Source: Ramazzottius varieornatus
Lineage: Eukaryota > Tardigrada > Eutardigrada > Parachela > Ramazzottiidae
NCBI GenBank assembly: GCA_001949185.1
Contig: BDGG01000012.1
Span: forward strand, 1,568,035 to 1,632,034
Reading direction: 5' to 3'
DNA length: 64,000 nt
Made by a program: the position numbers and the translations under genes. Every line of letters starts with the position of its first letter. Within the stretch, counting starts at the first letter, position 1. Positions 1 through 12,495 of the stretch are shown here, in pieces. Under the pieces are notes generated by a model. It saw only the letters and a program-made list of their open reading frames with translations. It had not been told where the DNA came from and did not search any database.

Positions 1-2172
1 ATCTGACTCTTCAGCTTGTTTTGTCACGACCGCCTACAAGGAACTAAACAAATACCAACAGATAATTGGGTGTTTGTTTAAAATTAATTATCGACAAAAA
101 TGTGGGCTCGATATTATGACATATCGACGATGCACTTTACGCGCTCAAACAAAAAACCAGAAAAGAACGTAACAGCGTTGTAACTAACTTCGAGTCGTCG
201 CCGTGAAACCTGATAGCGGAAGACCTGTCCATTATCTACGAGGTGATGAAAAAGCAAGAAAGATCTGCCGAACTGATGATGTGACGCAACCTTACAAACA
301 GCGCGGCCATGATTACTTCATTCGAAAACCCCGCGACTTGGAAAAAAACTTTGGCCAGTCTTCACCAACCTGCATACAAACTACCACGATATGACGGTCC
401 CGAGTATGCAGGTGGATGAATTTTTGTTCACTTTCATCCACCTGCATACTCGACGCTGTTGAACCACACAGATCATGAGTATGCAGGCTCTGGGACAGAG
501 GGCTATGAGGAGGGAGAGCTGTCCTGGACCTGTTTAGTGAATAATGATCCAGTTAGTGATTCAAGACGTAGTAACATACCGGAAAAGAGTTATTGTTTCC
601 GTGTAATTCCTCAGTGTGAGTAAATAGCATCAAATGCGGAAGAAGGCTTGGAGAGTTCCTCAATTAATATGCAAAATAACGCACTGTGCCGAATTTCCGC
701 ATAAACACAAAACAAACCTGGTCAATTGATACTGCAGGGTACTCCTCACACAAACACATGTAATAGTCAACACCGATGAATCTCAATCACAGAAATAGCA
801 AGTAAGGTAAGTTCCGCAAACCGATACTCTGATGGAACTACATGCTACCGTTCGACAAGTTAGTACCGTTAACCCGCGTAGCAAAACAAAACTAAAGACA
901 TAATTAGCTTGCTACTACACTTTCTCAAGGTCTTGTTTGGCGGTGTTCCAATCAACAGCGCAATTCATCTTACAATACAAACGTTGTCAGCAACTTTCAT
1001 ATTTCCCTGGCTAGTTCAACTCTGACCGTGATTACCCGTTCAAGAAAACTGTATAATTTTTCCAGAGCTGCTACAAAGTAATGAGCGGACGATGATGGTG
1101 GGGATTAATAGTAGCAGTTCGTCTGACGATACAACCCTCAAACGAGATCTATACAGCGAGTCATTTGTTGGTTACGGCCCTCTAAATCAACAAGTGGATG
1201 TTCTTTGAGCCTTTCTCACTGTCCTCGGGCTCTTGTCGCTGACGGAGACGTCTTTACGGTCCGGACTAATGAAGCACCTGCTCTGATCCACCGCCAATAA
1301 CCCTCTTTGCTGCTTTCTCAATCAGCAACAACCGGAAACTCCCGCACATCAGCTTTGGTTCGCTGAGCAGCGTTTTTGGCTCCTCACTCACTTCACTACA
1401 GCTGATCAACCACAGTCGACGAGAAAACCTCTGCCGACCACTTTCGGGCCTTACGCACTTGATTTTCACGGTACTGTTCATCTAACAGAAAACGGTCAGC
1501 AAAGAGGGTTCTTGCCCGGACTCGCGTTTCTCGCATGTGAAACACTCAACCCCACTTTGGTCCAAGTAGTCGATAAAGTGCCTCCGACATGTAAAAGGAA
1601 TAATTATGCATATAGGGCTGAATGTTCTACAATTAGTGACGACCGACCTCAGTCTATTGTTGATTGAGTTCGCCACATCCATCGTCTCAACTCGCTTCTG
1701 TAGCCAGTCCGTACACTAAAGAAGTCGAGCTGGACACTTTTCGTGGTCCCCCTGCCTGCAGTACGTCTACTTCTGTGGCAAGACAACACATCGAAGTGCA
1801 GACTCGTGACAAATGTCAACAAAGCCTGTAGAAAAATCACGATTTATCAATAGCAGGCAATAGGCCTTCGTCCAAGCCAACAGACAATGCAAACGTACTT
1901 GCCTCAAGACGAAAACAACAGTCGTTACTTCCCTACAGCCTAGTCCCGATTTTAGAGGCCGTAAAGACACGGCCTACGGGCTACAATTCTTGGAACTGCC
2001 GGCGCTCGCTAGCGGCTATCGGACGGGTGCAACCCTGAATATACTTGCATTCAGTAAATTGCTTAATCTAAATTAACCAAGTTGTTACTTTTCCTCTACA
2101 GCATTTTTTTGCTGTGACTTTGAGACTTCATTCGCGAAATACATTTTTGATACGGTACCTGGGTCCTCGAAT
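1..2172. other. Intergenic, no supported gene
   Basis: No convincing coding exon was found on either strand. Open frames are short, overlap one another and show no family motifs. The only structure seen is the perfect hairpin at 401-452, with a further partial copy of its arm at about 477-487. Confidence 0.6.
401..452. repeat. Perfect 20-bp inverted repeat (hairpin)
   Basis: The arms at 401-420 and 433-452 are exact reverse complements over 20 bp around a 12-nt loop. An 11-nt part of the arm (GAGTATGCAGG) recurs directly at about 477-487. The function is unknown. It could be a remnant of a fold-back element or a structured RNA. Confidence 0.85.
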
Positions 2173-3311
2173 TTAGGATGGTTTTTTCAATTTCGCTGCA
2201 AACTGTCGGCCGAGGTCCGCGTCCAGTCCGTTGAGCGGCTCTAAACCTTCCATGACCGTGGTGACGTCAAGTACGTGTACGGGTGAGTTGACCAGCGGTC
2301 GTACCATCGGCGATAAAGTCAGCCGAGCGACAGCTCCCAAGTGATGGTCATCTATCACGAACTCGAAGAAGTCCCATCCATCTTGGTCTTGTCCTTCGAT
2401 CCTGAGAGTGATGTGAGGAGCAGTCCCCGAACTGATAGAGACTGTTGGTGGAAGAGAGAAGTCCAGCCGAGAAACGCTGTAAGAGATACCCACGCCTATT
2501 GCTTTCACGTAACTTTCTTTCAAGCACCAAAGTCGGTAGAAGTTGCGGAGCTTCTCACGATCCGAAACCGGAGATTGAATGAAGATCCATTCCTACAATA
2601 ACCCGCACAAACCAAAAGTCAACTATCAGTTGCTCGATTTTCAAGAATCACAGATGCGATGTCGGGATACGAGATGCGCTAATAGCGCAGCACCTGCATA
2701 CGCGTTAACCATTGCAGAAGGGGTAATGAAAGTCTGCAGGTACGTGCGCCATAGGCCCATGTGGTCCGTCGAAGTTATAGCAAACCTACCTTGTCGGTGA
2801 ACTGAGACTTCATCAATTTAAAATATTCCGAAAGACTTTTCCTGTTCGGCGGGTCCGTTCGCATAATGTCGACACCGATTAGCTTGTCCCTTTGCGCTCC
2901 GAAAACAACGTAGTCGCCGCTGTGGGAGATGTTGAAGTTCCATGTATGGTCGGTCTGCAGAGGCTGACTTAGATAAGGCTTCCCCTTCTCCGTTCTGTCG
3001 AAGTGCAACGAATCGTTAGAGAGCTGAAGAGCCTACAACCATGTAAAGTTATATAGAGCATATCATGCTTATGTGTTGCTCTGCAGATTTCTAACCCCTC
3101 GAAAGAACGAACGTAACAAAAGTCTTCCGGCAAGCGCGGCTTTGGCGTCTTTCTTGTAAACAAACCGGTGAACGCGGGTAACTTCGTCTGCCTCTACGCG
3201 ACAACAAGCTTCAGTCCATTCGTCTTCCGAAGGATCCCAGGTTCCGAAGTTGGCCGCACACAGGAAGGTGTCGTCTGGATCCAGCGATGCGGTTAGCTTG
3301 GTCATATCCAT
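2173..3311 (-). CDS. AASDHPPT: 4'-phosphopantetheinyl transferase (AASDHPPT-like)
   Basis: This enzyme moves the phosphopantetheine arm of CoA onto a serine of carrier proteins such as cytosolic fatty-acid synthase and aminoadipate-semialdehyde dehydrogenase. Three exons can be joined in phase: 3096-3311, 2790-3032 and 2173-2592. The N-terminal part ends in DAKAALAGRLLLRSF, matching the animal family. The middle exon carries NISHSGDYVV and IGVDIM, which includes a Mg-binding Asp. The last exon carries WCLKESYVKAIGVG, the W-x-x-KE motif with the catalytic Lys/Glu. The protein is about 292 residues, close to the human length. I chose the ATG at 3311 because homology begins a few residues later; another in-frame ATG lies at 3305. 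The C-terminal tail after about residue 240 is not recognisable. The upstream neighbour, the channel gene at 3920, is divergent. Confidence 0.88.
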
Positions 3312-3919
3312 CGTGTTCCTGTAAGCAGTAAATACGCTCTCACGCGGGACAACGGTACGATAGAGACACATTAACACAACAGGAGCCTTCTTCCGGAGTA
3401 TGCGTAAGCTCCCGATCATACTGTGTATTAGAGAGAATAAAATCCACGTCCGTAGTGCGGAAAAGTGGAATAACCGCAGGATGTGGATCTCATGGGAAGT
3501 TGCAAAACTTGGAAGGCAGAAAACCACAACAAAGCTTGGTTGAACGCAATCAATCATATTCGCTCGATTGATTGCAACCGAAATAAGTCATCGCTAATGG
3601 ACCACCAATTAACAAGTCGCAAACCCGGTAATGTAATGACCAGTTAGTTCCGCCGGAAGTCACGGATTTGTAATTTTGACTATTTTGGTAGGCGTTGTTC
3701 TTTTTCCGCCGTTTTCTTCCTCGGAATCCTTGCCTTCGCAGTCTACTGAGTGTAGTGCCCTGGAGATTGTCGGATATATTCATGCGCATCTTTGATGGTC
3801 GTTGTTGGAGGTTTCTCTACTGGCGAGCCCGGGAGTCGTGATGATTAAACACTGACACATACGTATGCTAGAGTAAGCCTTTGACCTACCTTCTGGGTTA
3901 ACGTTTTCCTCTCTTTCAG
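3312..3919. other. Intergenic between divergent genes; 5' exon(s) of the channel may lie here
   Basis: The first recognised channel exon starts at a splice acceptor at 3919/3920, so at least one upstream exon should lie here or further left. I could not identify its start codon. A short minus-strand open frame at 3550-3789 has no recognisable features. Confidence 0.5.
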
Positions 3920-6900
3920 AATGTGGATGACTTGGTTGGAGCTTGCTTCCGGACAGGCATAAAGGAGATGTACGAAGAGACCAGTGATCATGAGCAGTAT
4001 CCGCTGGTGGACGACGAGCTGAATGGATTTCTCAGCAGCTCCGCCAAAAGTCGCCCGCTACAGCAACAAACATCCGTCCTGCAGGTGAGGGTTCATGCAA
4101 CAGGTGCTTCAAAGGTAGGCCATAGCTTTTCGAGACTTTGAATGGGAGAAATTCTGCCGAGGGGACAGCTGCTTTTTTGCCGACACGAAATCAATTAATG
4201 AGACTGGCCGCGATGTTAGAATCGAAGAACGGGTTCGCACTACCGGGTCACGAGTGGTCCGCAATGGTATTTCCGAAATGCCCGCTCGAGATGCTGGAGG
4301 CAATCAGTTGTCTCTGGCGTCTATTTCGTCCAGGCGAAGGTCTCGGCACATTCGACGCTGCAAAGTTGCAATAAGGTGTGCTCACTGCGTGATTGTTGTC
4401 AGTCAAAATGGCAACCATGTTAGAACTGCTTCTTGATGAATATCCTTCGCTTGTGAAGGATATTCATCAAGTTTCGTGCGGCTCATGAGGCCGATCCAAA
4501 GATAGAACAATTTTCAGTACTGTGCGCGAAGTCGGTCTACAAAATTTCTGTATTTGCAGAATCAGCCCTCCGTTTCGATTTACAATGTCGAAGAAGTATC
4601 AACCACCGTATCGAAGATACTGGACGAATGGGCGTTGTCCTCGCCTGATATCTGTCTTACGTTCGTCAGCGGCACGAGGTCCTTTACTTCATGGAAAAAT
4701 GAAGACCACAGAGCGGCGCTTCAGAAAGGCATCATAAAAGTATGTGCGTCGTGCAAATTAGAAAAAAGTTCCGAAACAAGTTCCTTGTTTGACTGTGTGG
4801 GTATTTTCCTACTTTGCAGTTGATGAATGCCACAGAAACTTGGATAGTCGACAATGGCGTGGACTATGGCTGCTCGAAGCTCGTCGGTAACGCCGTTAGG
4901 AATGAACTGCAGTTTCGTCGGACAAGAAGAGAATGTGAAGTCTACGCCAGGGGATACCTGAAGCAGAAAAGACACAGCATTATGCTGATGGGCGTTATCC
5001 CAGCTGCCTTACTTGCCGAGACCGAGGTCTCTGTTTGACGCCCTTTCGTAACTTTCCAGCTCAAGCGATCTTCCATATTATCGTTATGTGTTACAGAGTC
5101 CGCAACCTGCAGAGGCTACGGAAGCTATTTCCGACTCGGATAACACTTACAAGTTTGAGGTTAACCCATCGCATTCACACTACGTCTACGTCAGAACTCC
5201 ACATAAGGACTCCGCGGTTATCCGAGCGAACTTTGTGACTGAACTGGTCTCTCAAGCTGGTGCAAGGAAGAGTCCGAGTTTTCTGGGTGAATCCGCAGCA
5301 CTATCAAATGGCTTTGACCTACCGCTAATCTCACTTCCGAACTATACGAGAAGGTTCTGTCTTTACAGCGGAACGACGAGCGTCCGTCGGAAGTATCGTG
5401 GACCTGAATGAGACCACCCACGAACAAGTTCCTCTTATTGTTGTCCTGATACAGGTTATTTTACTTGTTCTATACCAATGTTAAGTTCTACCCAACAGAT
5501 GTCTTTGAACTTTCCGTGTTTTGAAGTAAACAAAATCCGGATATTTTTACAGGGAGGTGAAATGGCACTTGAGATGGTTTGCCAATATCTAAAGAACTCC
5601 GTTCCTATCTTAATTCTGAAAGGGACCGGCTTTATGGCGGACATTCTGGCGTTGTCTTTCGAGGACTACAAAGAAAGGTACGAGTATCACATCGCTGGAA
5701 GAGGATGGTACCAATAGCTGTACTGACTAGGTGAATGTTTTCTTCAGGGGAAACAGTCGTTCATCTCTGGAAGCTATTGGGAAGGATATTTCCAAGAGGT
5801 TGCTGAAGGCGTACCCGGATTTAAGCAAGGACGAAAGCCGTAAAGTCATCTGCGACCGCATCATGGACTGCGTCGTGATGGCAGGGAAGACAGAGAGGGA
5901 ACTGATTAGCGTCGTGGACTGCAGCGAGGACTTGGTCAACTTGGATAACTACTTCTTACCAGCTATATTCTCAGCTCGTCCACGTGTGATCAGTAAGGTC
6001 TTTCGGTTGTACAATACAGCATCTCCGCTCAGACACACCTGTATCTTGTTCGTTTTCAGATCTCCTCAAAGAACAGGTCCGGTCAGACTTCCTCCTGACA
6101 ATGAAGCTGAACAAGCCTGCTATTGCAGAGTCCAAAGTACTCGGACGGGATGAGCAAAGAATATTTCAAGTACAAAGCACACTGACATTTTTACCGAGAT
6201 GCATGCAAAGTTTGATCTTCTTTGAACAGGCAGACAACGAACTGTTTGAGAAAGCGCTGCTCTGGAAGGGCCGAGAAAAATTTGTTGAGAAATTCATGGA
6301 GGAAGACTTTGTCGTACACCGGTTCCTGAGCCATACCCAGCTTCTCCGCTTGTTCAGGAAAGCCGATGATACCGACTTCTTCATAACGGTCGTGTGGAAC
6401 CAGATTCCTAGACACTATTTCGGTACGCTTCGTCGGTACAGCTTTGCAGGTTTTGCGGTGCAGAACTTCACCTTTTACTATCGTAGATCAGAGGATCGAA
6501 GAAAGTTTCGTGACAAAGGACCTCAATCAGATTGTGGGGAAGTTGTCGTCCATCAGTAACTTTCTCAGCATGCATGAGCTGTCCTCAAACTTCATGGGCC
6601 AGTACGTATCGGATCCCTTCACTGCTGAACGAAAGGTAGTACGGTGAATAGCGTACGACTTTGCAAGGAACTTAGTGCATTCCGTTCCTTCCCATAGGCT
6701 ATGAACGCGTTGATAGTCTGGGCGGTACTAATGAACCGCATGAGCCTAGCGAAGTCTCTGTGGAAGTTCTGCGAAGACCCCATACCCATTGCGCTGTTCA
6801 TCAGCGCACTGTATCGCGGCCTTGCCAAGCATAGCCCAGACAGCTCCATGGTAGATAATCTCCGACAATGCAGCAAGACCTTCAGCTGCATGGCAATCGA

Positions 6901-9900
6901 TGTCCTCGATATGAGCTACAAGGAATCCGGTGCAAGAACCTTCGATCTTTTGAACCAGAAGTTCACCGATTTCAATAACCTTACTCCCATCAAGTTAGCC
7001 TACATCTCCGAAAACAGGCAAGTTCTCCTCGCAAGTTTCGGGAAGAACTGTACGTAATGAGTTTGTCGATCAGGTACTTCTTGGCTCATGAGGCTTGCCA
7101 GATATGGCTGAACCGGCTTTGGTCCGGTGGGGTCGAAGTGACGACCACATGGAACAGCGTCATACCATTGGAAACCAAGCTCATCCTCTCTGCACTGTTC
7201 ATATTTCCGATTTACTTCTGGATCCAGTACCCACGGAAGAATTTCAAGAAAGACCTGTTCCGAGACGCTGATGGGTTCGCTAGTGAGAAGAACGAAGTGG
7301 ATCATCGACTTGGACAAGAACACGTCAACCCGTCCGAGAAATCCGGTAACCCCGTGATGATAGTAGGACAGTATGGTTTCAGGTTTGTGTATGAATGAAG
7401 GTACGATGGCTAGTTTTCCAGATCGCTTTCACATCAGTCCCAGACCGGCAGATAGCAAGGGAGTATCGGCAGAATGTCACAAGGCATTACAGAACTTGAA
7501 AGAGTTCGAGTCTACCCACAAGAATCTGCAAAAGAGTGTCCAGAGCCTGCCAAACCACTCGTCCAACCCTTCCATCTATGCCGACGCCCAACTTCCTCTC
7601 TGGAGGAAGGCCTACTACTTATGGTCGGCACCAAGGACCAAGTTTTGGATTAGCCAAGTGTTCTACTGGGTATACTTGGCCATCTTCTCCATTGCCGTGG
7701 TTCTTCCAACTTGCAACGACAAGTACCTCGATGTTGTCGTCCTGGTGTGGACCCTTCTGAATGTCGCTGAGATGATCTCGCGGTAAGTAGTCTAATGCCT
7801 TTGCGTTTTCCATACAGGTCGGATCGACATGAATTATTTTGTAGAACTATTTATCAACGCAAGAGGAACTTTCCGGTTAGCATGTTTCGGCGGTGGATGG
7901 AGATTGGCTTGACTACTTCTTGGGTCTTCTCCATACTCTTTCTAAAGAGCAACTTCTACCTTATCAGGCCAATCTACACAAGGATCATGATGTGTGCCGG
8001 TACTGTGTGTGGCTCAAAAAGGCCACTAATCAGAGATGGAAACTGTTCAGGTTTCCTCAAGCTGGGCCTCAAAGATGAGTTAATGTTTTGCAGGTCTTTT
8101 GTACATGTACTACCGGATGACCACTGTCTTCTTTCCTATAAACCCAACGCTCGGACCGATGCTGTACCGGTTCAAGAAGATGATGACCCAGGATTTCTAT
8201 ACGTTTGCCCGATTAGCCACACCTTTCGTTGTACGTAATTCTTCGTTGTATCATACTTAGTCGCACATCCACATCTCTTCCCGGCTTCGCCGAACTTTTC
8301 ATCCGGAAAGTGATTTCAGTTTTTCTTTGTAGTTGGCCAATATGTTCGTGTTGCAAGCTGCCATGTATCCGGATCTGCCATTTAGCGTTGAAACATTTCG
8401 CAAAGGATTCTACCGTGCCTTCTTCACTCTCTTCATAAGTTTCGTTAGCGAGTTCGATTAGTAAGTTGTTATCTAAAGACTCAGTACAATGTAGCAAAAT
8501 TCTTTGGCCTACGATAAAAAATGCCTTGAATCTCAGCACGCAGAAGTGCGAAAATACCCGGATAAGATCGACACTGTATGGTGCGGCAAATTCGAACAAG
8601 AGCGACACTGCAGCTGACTATTGCTGGGTCGGGGATTACGAGGTATTGTAGCAAGGCGGATAAACCGCTTTGCTGGGAATTTTGTAGCCGTTTCGGGCAA
8701 AAAATTTGTCCATACTGTGTTCTTCCTCTATCTACTCAGTGTCTTCGACTGTACCCGTTAATCTTTTTTTCGCTCATTTTTTCCATTTTTGCAGGACCAC
8801 AGATGTCCCACATTGGGTATCGCCACTTATGTTTTGAACATGCAGTTCCTGGTGATCGTCCGTTTGATGCTGCTGGTCTTGTTGAACGCTTTGTTCGCGT
8901 AAGTCGAGGACCTGTGATTCGCCTTCAAGACCGTGCCAACGTACGAGTATTCGGTACTTCTTTCAGTGCGACAGCAATCAAGGTGAAGGAAGAGGCAGAT
9001 GCGATATTCAAATACGAACGGTATCGTACCGTGCTGGACTTCGCGTCTCGCTCCGCCTTGCCTCCGCCCTTTTCCGTCTTGAACTACATGTTCAACTGGA
9101 CCGTGGTCTGCTGCTACAAGATGAAGCGAATCAATAGGCAGCAGAGCAAACAGTTAATCAACCCGCGGCCCATGAAACTGATGGAGCAATCGAACAACAA
9201 ACGAACCTACGAATCCTACAGTTACTGGATGGGCCTGACCAAAGAGTACTACCGAAAGAAGGCGGTAGAGGAGAAGGACAAGAAGATCGCCAGTGACCAG
9301 TTAAACAGGTACGACTACACTGAAGTCCCGTGTTCTTACCGATGACATTTATGCTTCGCTTATGTTTTAGAATCAAAACGGTGCAAGCGGACACGAAAAG
9401 TATGAAAGCGAAGCTTGCTCGAATGAGCGAGAAAGTTAAGCAGAATGAAAAGACCACTCTGGCCATGCTGGAAGAAATTCGGCACATCTTGTACCGAAGA
9501 GGTACTGTCACCATTATATTGGTTGTTCTATCAAGAATCTATCTAAACTTATAATACCTCCGAAGCAGTTCTGAAAGGATGTTGATTATTTAGGGCATGC
9601 CAAAGAAGGAACCGTCAATGTGTTGAGCCGTAGCTCTCCATACCCAGGAACCAACGTGGAGCGGTTCGCGGTTACTTCGTCGTACGTCGCATGGGATGTA
9701 AGGACATTGAGACCTTGTTTTGCCATGATACACCTATTTATCATAGGCTAACATGACTAGGGTTCTCTACTGTAATTTCGTTTGTTAGGACGACTTGGAG
9801 AACTACGACCCACCGGCGTACTCCATGCCTGTTTCAGCGTTTCCGGCGGAGGAACAGCCGTTCGTTGACGATGTCATCGATTCCAAACAACCTGTTGACC

Positions 9901-10959
9901 GGCAAGAATGGCGATGGTACGAGGTTGTGGAGAAGAACGAATTGACGATTGACCGTCGAAGCTGGATAAAGCCGCAAGATAGCCCGACGGAAGAGGAGAG
10001 CTCAGGGTCTGTTCGATACTTGCTGGACGCCTTTGGTCTGCCACAGTAAGCAATTACGGCATTGGATCTTATGTGATGTTGAACTGTGGAAAGAGTTTTT
10101 GTTGTTGGTTGAGTGGTTGTGGATTGGGGTATGTGACAGAACAATTTTGTTACAGGAACCCAAGTGGACGCACAGGCCTGCTTGGTCGAGGGTCGCTTCA
10201 CAGATACGGACCCAACCATTCTGTGATGCTGATTTTATCACGCCGCGGTGATGAGAAGCTGCGCTTTCTTGTTGCGAAGAACTCGAAATACGACAAACTG
10301 CCCTCACTCTTCCCAATGGTAATGTTTTTTGAAATAATTTGATTTGCTTTTTTTGTCAATTAGATTCTCCGGATGTGGTGAGGATAACCATTACAGCACC
10401 TGATTCGTCCTTCAAACAATTTCAGAGACTGACACTGGATGGACGAGATCCATTTGCCGTCGCTGTCGAACTGCTGCAGTCTCTTCTGGAATCTACTCGT
10501 CAAGAAAGTCCTGAAAATCGCCCACCGCCGGATCTGGCTTCGCTTCGAACGGTTCGTGGAGATGACGCCGAGAGGGGATTCGGACACTCTGTCTGAGCTG
10601 TGATTTTACTGCAGGTTTTCCACGACATTGTCTTCGGAGCTGCCGAAGTCAGGAAGGAGTCGAACTACCTCGATGTGGAGGAAATCTATGCGGGCTACTT
10701 CGACCATCCACTAAACACGGACAATGCTTGGCTGGAAGTGATTGTTCTTCACGTGAAGATATACACTACCGGCGACATCGCCAAACTGACAACCGATGTA
10801 TGCCTTCCTTTGACTGATGCTTAATGAGGTAATCCGCACTTACAGAATATTTTGACGCAGGCCTTGACATGGAAAGAGCGAAGTGGCATCCGGGCTATGC
10901 GTCCCTTTGAGGAGCACGTTCTCGAACATGTCATGTTGTCGAAAGAAATGAACGATTAG
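3920..10959 (+). CDS. TRPM2: TRPM2-like cation channel with C-terminal NUDT9-homology domain (5' end unresolved)
   Basis: This is a plasma-membrane Ca2+-permeable channel of the TRPM family; the NUDT9-H tail of TRPM2 binds ADP-ribose. The order along the gene fits. The N-terminal SLOG/MHR region (4119-6153) contains SGTRSFTSW, TWIVDNGVDYG and GGEMALEMVCQYL. A helical MHR region follows. The membrane domain (7560-8900) has an S4-S5 linker reading NPTLGPMLYRFKKMM. A TRP/rib region follows (FKYERYRTVLDF, ALPPPFSVLNYM), then a coiled coil at 9370-9500, then a YDPPAYS motif. NUDT9-H starts at about 10155 with NPSGRTGLLGRGSL and YGPNH, and ends with HPLNTDNAWLEV. Introns are short. The Nudix box is degenerate: GRDPFAVAVELLQSLL has no REx2EE. 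An intron of 10319-10425 restores the frame there. At least one coding exon before 3920 is missing, and several exon borders are approximate. Confidence 0.85.
4432..4471. repeat. 17-bp perfect hairpin in a channel intron
   Basis: Arms 4432-4448 and 4455-4471 are exact reverse complements with a 6-nt loop. The hairpin lies in the intron between the second and third recognised exons of the TRPM2-like gene. Confidence 0.8.
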
Positions 10960-11293
10960 ATTTTTTACTAATTACGAGTATCTTTTTGTGTCATTGGAGA
11001 ATCATATTATTGAATCTTGAAGCCTGATTCTTTGCGGTGTGCTGTACTGCCCGACATTTTTCGCCGTGTGATTAATTCCCTGTTCCTGTTAACCGGTTAA
11101 TCTCTGCTGCTCCCTACTAACAGCTGCCGTAGCATCATTTCTGAACCCATTGCTGTACATAATCTTCCACAGAAAAATTACTAAGACGAGAACTGATCAT
11201 AAAGCGTTCGGTACTAGATCAACGCCGATCCAACCTTGACAGAACTTGTTCAGGAAAAAAGCCTCCTATTTATCGAAAGACTTAAGTCACAGA
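10960..11293. other. Intergenic between convergent genes
   Basis: This 334-bp stretch holds the 3' ends of the plus-strand channel and the minus-strand CDK7. Nothing else was recognised. Confidence 0.6.
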
Positions 11294-12495
11294 TCATCTG
11301 ACGCGAGATGTTTTAGTGGAGGAAACTTCAACATGCTCCGTTTTTATCCTCTTCCCGGGTGCCATACTTCTATCGGACGGCGCCTTCGTTTTGAACTTCT
11401 TCGGAATCGGTAGGGAGGACGGATGGGAGGGATGAGGTGTACTGGTAGTGAAGACTGGCATTCGAAGTGCTTCCTCACAGCTACAACGTTTGAGCGGGTC
11501 ATACATCAAGGTTCTCTGAAGGAAGTTGATCATGTCAGCTGGAACAGCTCGGAATATCTGTTCGAACGGAACCTGTTCAAGCGAGTCTTTCAGGGTTATC
11601 GGGGACGGCAGAGATTTGTGGTTCTTCCAGTTCGTTTCATTAGGCGCACCCAGCACCTGCGCTATCTTGACGAACTGGTCCATGTCTGAATCTCCGGGGA
11701 AAAGAGGAGCTCGTTGCAGAAGCTCAGCTACTATACAACCTACTGCCCAGACATCTACTGCCGGACCGTAGCGATAAGCTCCGAGGATCAGCTCCGGTGC
11801 TCGATACCATCTGGAGACGTAGAAGACAAGTAAGTCAACTTTCCACTTGACATGACATTACACAGCATAACATACTGTACATATCGAAAGTATTGGTCAG
11901 TTCCTATCCCAACAAACCTTGTCACGACTTGGCTTGTGAATGGTCGAGTAGGTGTTCCGAAGGGTTTTGCCAGACCGAAATCCGTAATCTTCAGCTGGCC
12001 TTTCATGCTGAGAAGCAAGTTGTCTGGTTTGAGATCGCGATGGAGAATCCAATTGCGATGCAGGTAAGCTACACCACGCAGCGTCATGACGGAGTACGCC
12101 TTCACATTGGCTAACGTCAACACGAGAGATGTATCCCTGATGACCGTGTCCAGCTCGAAATCCATAAAGTCCAAGACGAGAGTAACGTTAGCTCCGATGG
12201 TGATCACGTCCAGAAGGGTAATGATGTTGGAATGATGAAGTTCTTGCATGATCTTTATTTCACGAATGGCGCTGCGATTCAGGCCGAGCTTGGCTTCGTC
12301 TCGGCTCCCCATCTTGATCTTCTTCATAGCGACGACCTGGTTCTCTTTCTTGTCGCGGGCTTTGTAGACTAGAGCGAACTGGCCTTCTCCGAGGTATGAG
12401 ATGATTTCGTAGCGGTCGGATGTCGAATGCGAGATCTCGCGAATGGTGCTTGTGCCGTCGTTATTCCCGGAGTAATCCATCTTGCTGCCGTCCAT
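11294..12495 (-). CDS. CDK7: Cyclin-dependent kinase 7 (CAK / TFIIH kinase)
   Basis: CDK7 with cyclin H and MAT1 phosphorylates CDK T-loops and, within TFIIH, the RNA polymerase II C-terminal domain. There are two exons, 11918-12495 and 11294-11810, joined in phase (AG|A gives [11 protein letters not shown]). The glycine loop [12 protein letters not shown], catalytic lysine (VVAMKKI), the PSTAIRE-equivalent helix [18 protein letters not shown] and [11 protein letters not shown] are all present. The T-loop threonine is in FTSQVVTR. Length is about 364 residues, close to the usual size. The C-terminal tail is basic and contains KKFK and GKRIK, possible nuclear localisation signals. The start at 12495 is supported because the kinase core begins about 25 residues later. 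Confidence 0.95.

Noticed and set aside
2260-2267. Second TGACGTCA CRE-like site
   Set aside because: It lies inside the last coding exon of the phosphopantetheinyl transferase, so a promoter role is unlikely.
10319-10425. Apparent frameshift or stop in the NUDT9-H domain when using the acceptor at 10361-10363
   Set aside because: Using the next acceptor, at 10421-10425, keeps the frame and aligns KLPSLFPM with RLTLDGRDPF, so no frameshift is needed.
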